From the NCBI RefSeq assembly GCF_023264675.1, contig NZ_JAHFVG010000039.1, forward strand, positions 1 through 54,660: a stretch of 54,660 bases of DNA. Direction: 5' to 3'. Positions 52,395-54,660 of the stretch are shown one piece after another. The translations under genes were made by a program, and so were the position numbers. This stretch comes from Rhodococcus sp. (in: high G+C Gram-positive bacteria). GTDB lineage: Bacteria > Actinomycetota > Actinomycetes > Mycobacteriales > Mycobacteriaceae. The number at the start of each line of letters is the position of its first letter. Position 1 is the first letter of the stretch. Below the pieces are notes generated by a model that ran no database searches, had not been told where the DNA came from, and was given only the letters and a program-made list of their open reading frames with translations.

Positions 52395-53654
52395 TCAGCA
52401 GTTGCTCGGCGCCGGGACTCCCGCGAATCGATCGGCGATCCAGGTGATCAGCAGCTCACCCGGATCGACCGAGTGACCTTGGCCTTGCAGGGGAACTCGT
52501 AGAACCGTGTCACCGAAACCGCAGGCGATTCCGAGGGCGGTTTCGGTCCACGCGGGTTGCACGATGTCGTCGGCTGTTCCGTAGAAGGTGACGATGGGAG
52601 CGGCCGATGCAGCTTTGGGAAGCGAGTACTTCTGCAGCAACGAGGTGAGCCGTTCGGCGGCTTCGGTGCTCGCCGGGACGGTGTCGCCGGTTTCTGGTTG
52701 CGCGGCAGCAGTCTTGGCCGGTCCGCTCCCCGGGCCGCACGAGATCAGAGCCGGTGTCTTCTCGCCGAGCACGCCGTGTAGGTAGTCGGATGGGACGATC
52801 GACGGATCGACGGTCGCGGCACCTTCGACGATCATCGGGTAGACGGTGCGTTGGCCACCGGATATCGAAGACTGCCCGGCCAGGGCGACGACGGGAGAGA
52901 CGTCGAGCGCGGGCGAGAGCGCCGCGGTACCCACCAGTTGGAGGCCGTCGCCGTAGGTTTCGTTGTATTCGTTTGCGGCCCAGGCCGCTTGGCCTCCCTG
53001 TGATGTCCCGACGGCCACCCACCGTGTGGACAGCGACGGGTCGACGTTGCGGGCGGCGCGCACCGAATCGATGACGTCGAATGCTGCGGTCCGAGGTTCC
53101 AGATACGGGTGTGCCGGCGCGTCGACCGTACTCGAGAGGCCTTGATAGTCGGTGTACGCCACGGCGTATCCCTGCTCGAGAAGGTAGGACACGGTGCCGG
53201 CGTCCCCGGACAGATCGGATGCTTCGGTGGGTGCGCATCCGGGTGTGATGCCGACGGTGCCGTGCGCGTAGGCGACGATCTGCCGCCCGGACGCCGGTGC
53301 CGGGCCCGACGGAACGAACAGTGCTCCGGTGACTTCGGTGGATTCGCCGGTGACACCGGAGATCGAGTTGTAGACGATGGTTTCCGCGGTGGTGCCGTCG
53401 GGGAAGTCCGCCGGATCGAACGGCGTCTCGGTGCTGCTCGAAACCAGCGTTCCGCGCGCTGCGATTGCATCGGCCGACGCGGTGGGCAGAGATGACGAGT
53501 AGGAGGGATCCGCGGGCTCGGGCGAGCTGCAGGCGAGAGCGAGCGTGCCGCAGAGTGCCAGCGGTACCGCGGACGCCGCGATGCGCCTTCGGCGCCCGTG
53601 TGCGCGTAGTAGGGGCCGGCGCCTACTACGCACGCACGGGCGGCGGAGCCGCAT
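52395..53654 (-). CDS. Secreted lipoprotein lipase
   Basis: A 419-residue secretory lipase (LIP family). The signal peptide has an Arg-rich N-region, then IAASAVPLALCGTLALACSS, with a lipobox-like ALAC. Nucleophile GTSQGGQAAWAANEY (Ser in TSQGG), and the C-terminal His in QGQGHSVDPGE. ATG 53654 overlaps the upstream stop (TGATG), so translation depends on the siderophore-binding gene. A palindrome covers its early codons (53595-53640). Probably acts on extracellular triglycerides or esters. Confidence 0.86.
   Translation of the reverse strand: MRLRRPCVRSRRRPLLRAHGRRRRIAASAVPLALCGTLALACSSPEPADPSYSSSLPTASADAIAARGTLVSSSTETPFDPADFPDGTTAETIVYNSISGVTGESTEVTGALFVPSGPAPASGRQIVAYAHGTVGITPGCAPTEASDLSGDAGTVSYLLEQGYAVAYTDYQGLSSTVDAPAHPYLEPRTAAFDVIDSVRAARNVDPSLSTRWVAVGTSQGGQAAWAANEYNETYGDGLQLVGTAALSPALDVSPVVALAGQSSISGGQRTVYPMIVEGAATVDPSIVPSDYLHGVLGEKTPALISCGPGSGPAKTAAAQPETGDTVPASTEAAERLTSLLQKYSLPKAASAAPIVTFYGTADDIVQPAWTETALGIACGFGDTVLRVPLQGQGHSVDPGELLITWIADRFAGVPAPSNC
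53595..53640. repeat. Palindrome in early lipase codons
   Basis: Arms 53595-53613 and 53622-53640 (CCTACTACGCACGCACGGG) are complementary at 17 of 19 positions around an 8-base GC-rich loop. In the mRNA it forms a stem just after the coupled start codon and encodes the Arg-rich N-region of the signal peptide. Confidence 0.75.
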
Positions 53655-54631
53655 CACCCCTTCAGCGGTTCGGCGAACAGGGGAACGGCATTCTCGATCG
53701 CATAGCGGGTCCCGGCTGCCGAGCCGCTCGAGAACGCGTTGTTGAGGGTCTGGTCGCCGAGAACCACCAGACGGCCGTCCCTCGCGGATGCGAGCCCCTG
53801 GATGGAGGTGTCGCTTTCGATGGCCTCGGGGCCGCTGAGGATCGGGAACATGACGGTCAGATCGGCGTCGAGCTGCCCCACGTTCTCGGCCGACAGGTCG
53901 ATGGAGAACTTGCCCGGCTGCGCCTGGGACTGGATCGTCGGTGAGTTGGTGAATCCGAGCTTCTTCATGAACTCGACGCGAGTGTCACCCTCGACGTACG
54001 CGCCGAGCTGGCCGCTGTAGCGCGTGCCGACGGCAACGGTCTTGCCGGCGAATTCCGGATTGGCCGCGACGGCTGCGTCGAAGTCGGACTCGGTCTCGTC
54101 GACGAGGGCCTTGCCCTGCTCTTCCTTGCCGAGCGCTTGGGCGACGAGTTCGGTCTGTCCGTCCCATGTCGTGGCGTAGGCGATGTCGGTGCCGACCGGA
54201 GCTCCGACGGTGGGGGCCAGTTCCGACAGCTTGTCGTACGTGGCCTGGTCGTTGGTGCTGCGCGTCCACAGGATCAGATCGGGTTCGAGTGCCGCGACCG
54301 ATTCGATGTCGACCTCGTAGGTACCGAGAACGGTGGGCGGTGTGGTGTACGACTCGTCCACCCATGGGCCGAGTCCGTCGCCGCCGACGGCAAGCCAGTC
54401 GCTGGCACCGACCGGCTCGACGCCGAGCGCGAGGGCTGTCTCGGCGTCCGACCATCCGAGCGCGACCACACGCTGCGGGTCCGCGGGCACGGTGACGTCG
54501 CCGAAGATGGTGGACACGGTTGCTCCGTCGGCAGCGCCTGAACCGGAATCGGAGCTGCTGCAGCCGGACATCGTCAAGGCGGCGACGGCGACCACCGCAG
54601 GGACGAGAAACGAGAGGCGGGTTGTGCGCAT
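53654..54631 (-). CDS. Iron-siderophore ABC transporter substrate-binding lipoprotein
   Basis: A 325-residue FepB/FhuD-like binding protein with lipobox TMSGCSS. Conserved segments: VTVPADPQRVVALGWSDAETALALG and VAALEPDLILWTRS. ATG 54631 is preferred over 54655 because the extra codons overlap an iron box. It is followed without gap by the lipase gene. No permease or ATPase is seen within the window; they may lie beyond the edge. Siderophore unknown. Confidence 0.88.
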   Translation of the reverse strand: MRTTRLSFLVPAVVAVAALTMSGCSSSDSGSGAADGATVSTIFGDVTVPADPQRVVALGWSDAETALALGVEPVGASDWLAVGGDGLGPWVDESYTTPPTVLGTYEVDIESVAALEPDLILWTRSTNDQATYDKLSELAPTVGAPVGTDIAYATTWDGQTELVAQALGKEEQGKALVDETESDFDAAVAANPEFAGKTVAVGTRYSGQLGAYVEGDTRVEFMKKLGFTNSPTIQSQAQPGKFSIDLSAENVGQLDADLTVMFPILSGPEAIESDTSIQGLASARDGRLVVLGDQTLNNAFSSGSAAGTRYAIENAVPLFAEPLKG

Positions 54632-54648
54632 AGGCAACGCTAACCTAC
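54630..54648 (-). promoter_or_regulatory. DtxR/IdeR iron box at SBP start
   Basis: Read on the minus strand, TAGGTTAG is followed by a degenerate right half ending CCTA; about 13 of 19 positions fit the DtxR/IdeR consensus. It overlaps the start codon of the siderophore-binding gene. Confidence 0.6.
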
Positions 54649-54660
54649 TCGGCAAAATTC

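Overview
The window looks like a chromosomal segment of a high-GC, mycolic-acid-containing actinobacterium, most likely Rhodococcus or a close relative in the Nocardiaceae. The basis is codon use, the Gly/Met-rich GroEL C-terminus, DtxR/IdeR-type iron boxes, and the gene order lpd - CMD-family gene - ramB - aceA - fadB. That order recalls Mycobacterium tuberculosis Rv0462-Rv0468 from memory, but here about 20 kb of other genes sits between the CMD-family gene and ramB. Genus assignment is inference. No rRNA, tRNA, CRISPR array or complete insertion sequence was seen.

Region by region: (i) 1-2.3 kb: the groEL end and terminator, a PD-(D/E)xK-like protein gene between two homologous palindromic repeats, and a stand-alone LigD-type polymerase. 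(ii) 2.3-6.9 kb: an asparagine/aspartate module (GntR regulator, aspA, ansP-like permease, ansA) with paired CTGTCNGACAG palindromes. (iii) 6.9-11.9 kb: a molybdopterin oxidoreductase/cytochrome b pair, MOSC protein, pncA, zwf and a PspC protein. (iv) 12.0-14.2 kb: a ppk2 gene surrounded by four very short leaderless hydrophobic peptide genes, each with its own ribosome binding site and usually its own terminator. (v) 14.2-22.2 kb: hydrolase, prolyl oligopeptidase, GAP-like membrane protein plus M19 peptidase, lpd, CMD protein, MmcQ, M48 protease. (vi) 22.2-31.2 kb: an iron-boxed siderophore-binding lipoprotein, a urea ABC operon (urtABCDE) that continues into a GntR regulator and a serine/threonine dehydratase, and an XRE regulator with two paralogous membrane proteins. 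(vii) 31.1-39.6 kb: an agmatine-to-GABA set (aguA, aguB, TetR regulator, permease, USP, copper amine oxidase, aldehyde dehydrogenase). (viii) 39.7-46.9 kb: MBL hydrolase, LLM oxidoreductase, ramB, a repeat-rich intergenic region, aceA and fadB2. (ix) 46.9-54.66 kb: a MetE-like protein lacking three of four zinc ligands, coupled to a small membrane protein; AdhC-type dehydrogenase; second PPK2; PPOX protein; and a siderophore-binding lipoprotein coupled to a secreted lipase.

The strongest candidates for something undescribed are the peptide cluster beside ppk2, which by gene neighbourhood recalls the small mycomembrane porins PorA/PorH of Corynebacterium; the MetE-like protein without its zinc site; and the nuclease-like gene bracketed by REP-like elements. 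Several families of intergenic hairpins and tandem repeats are also present.
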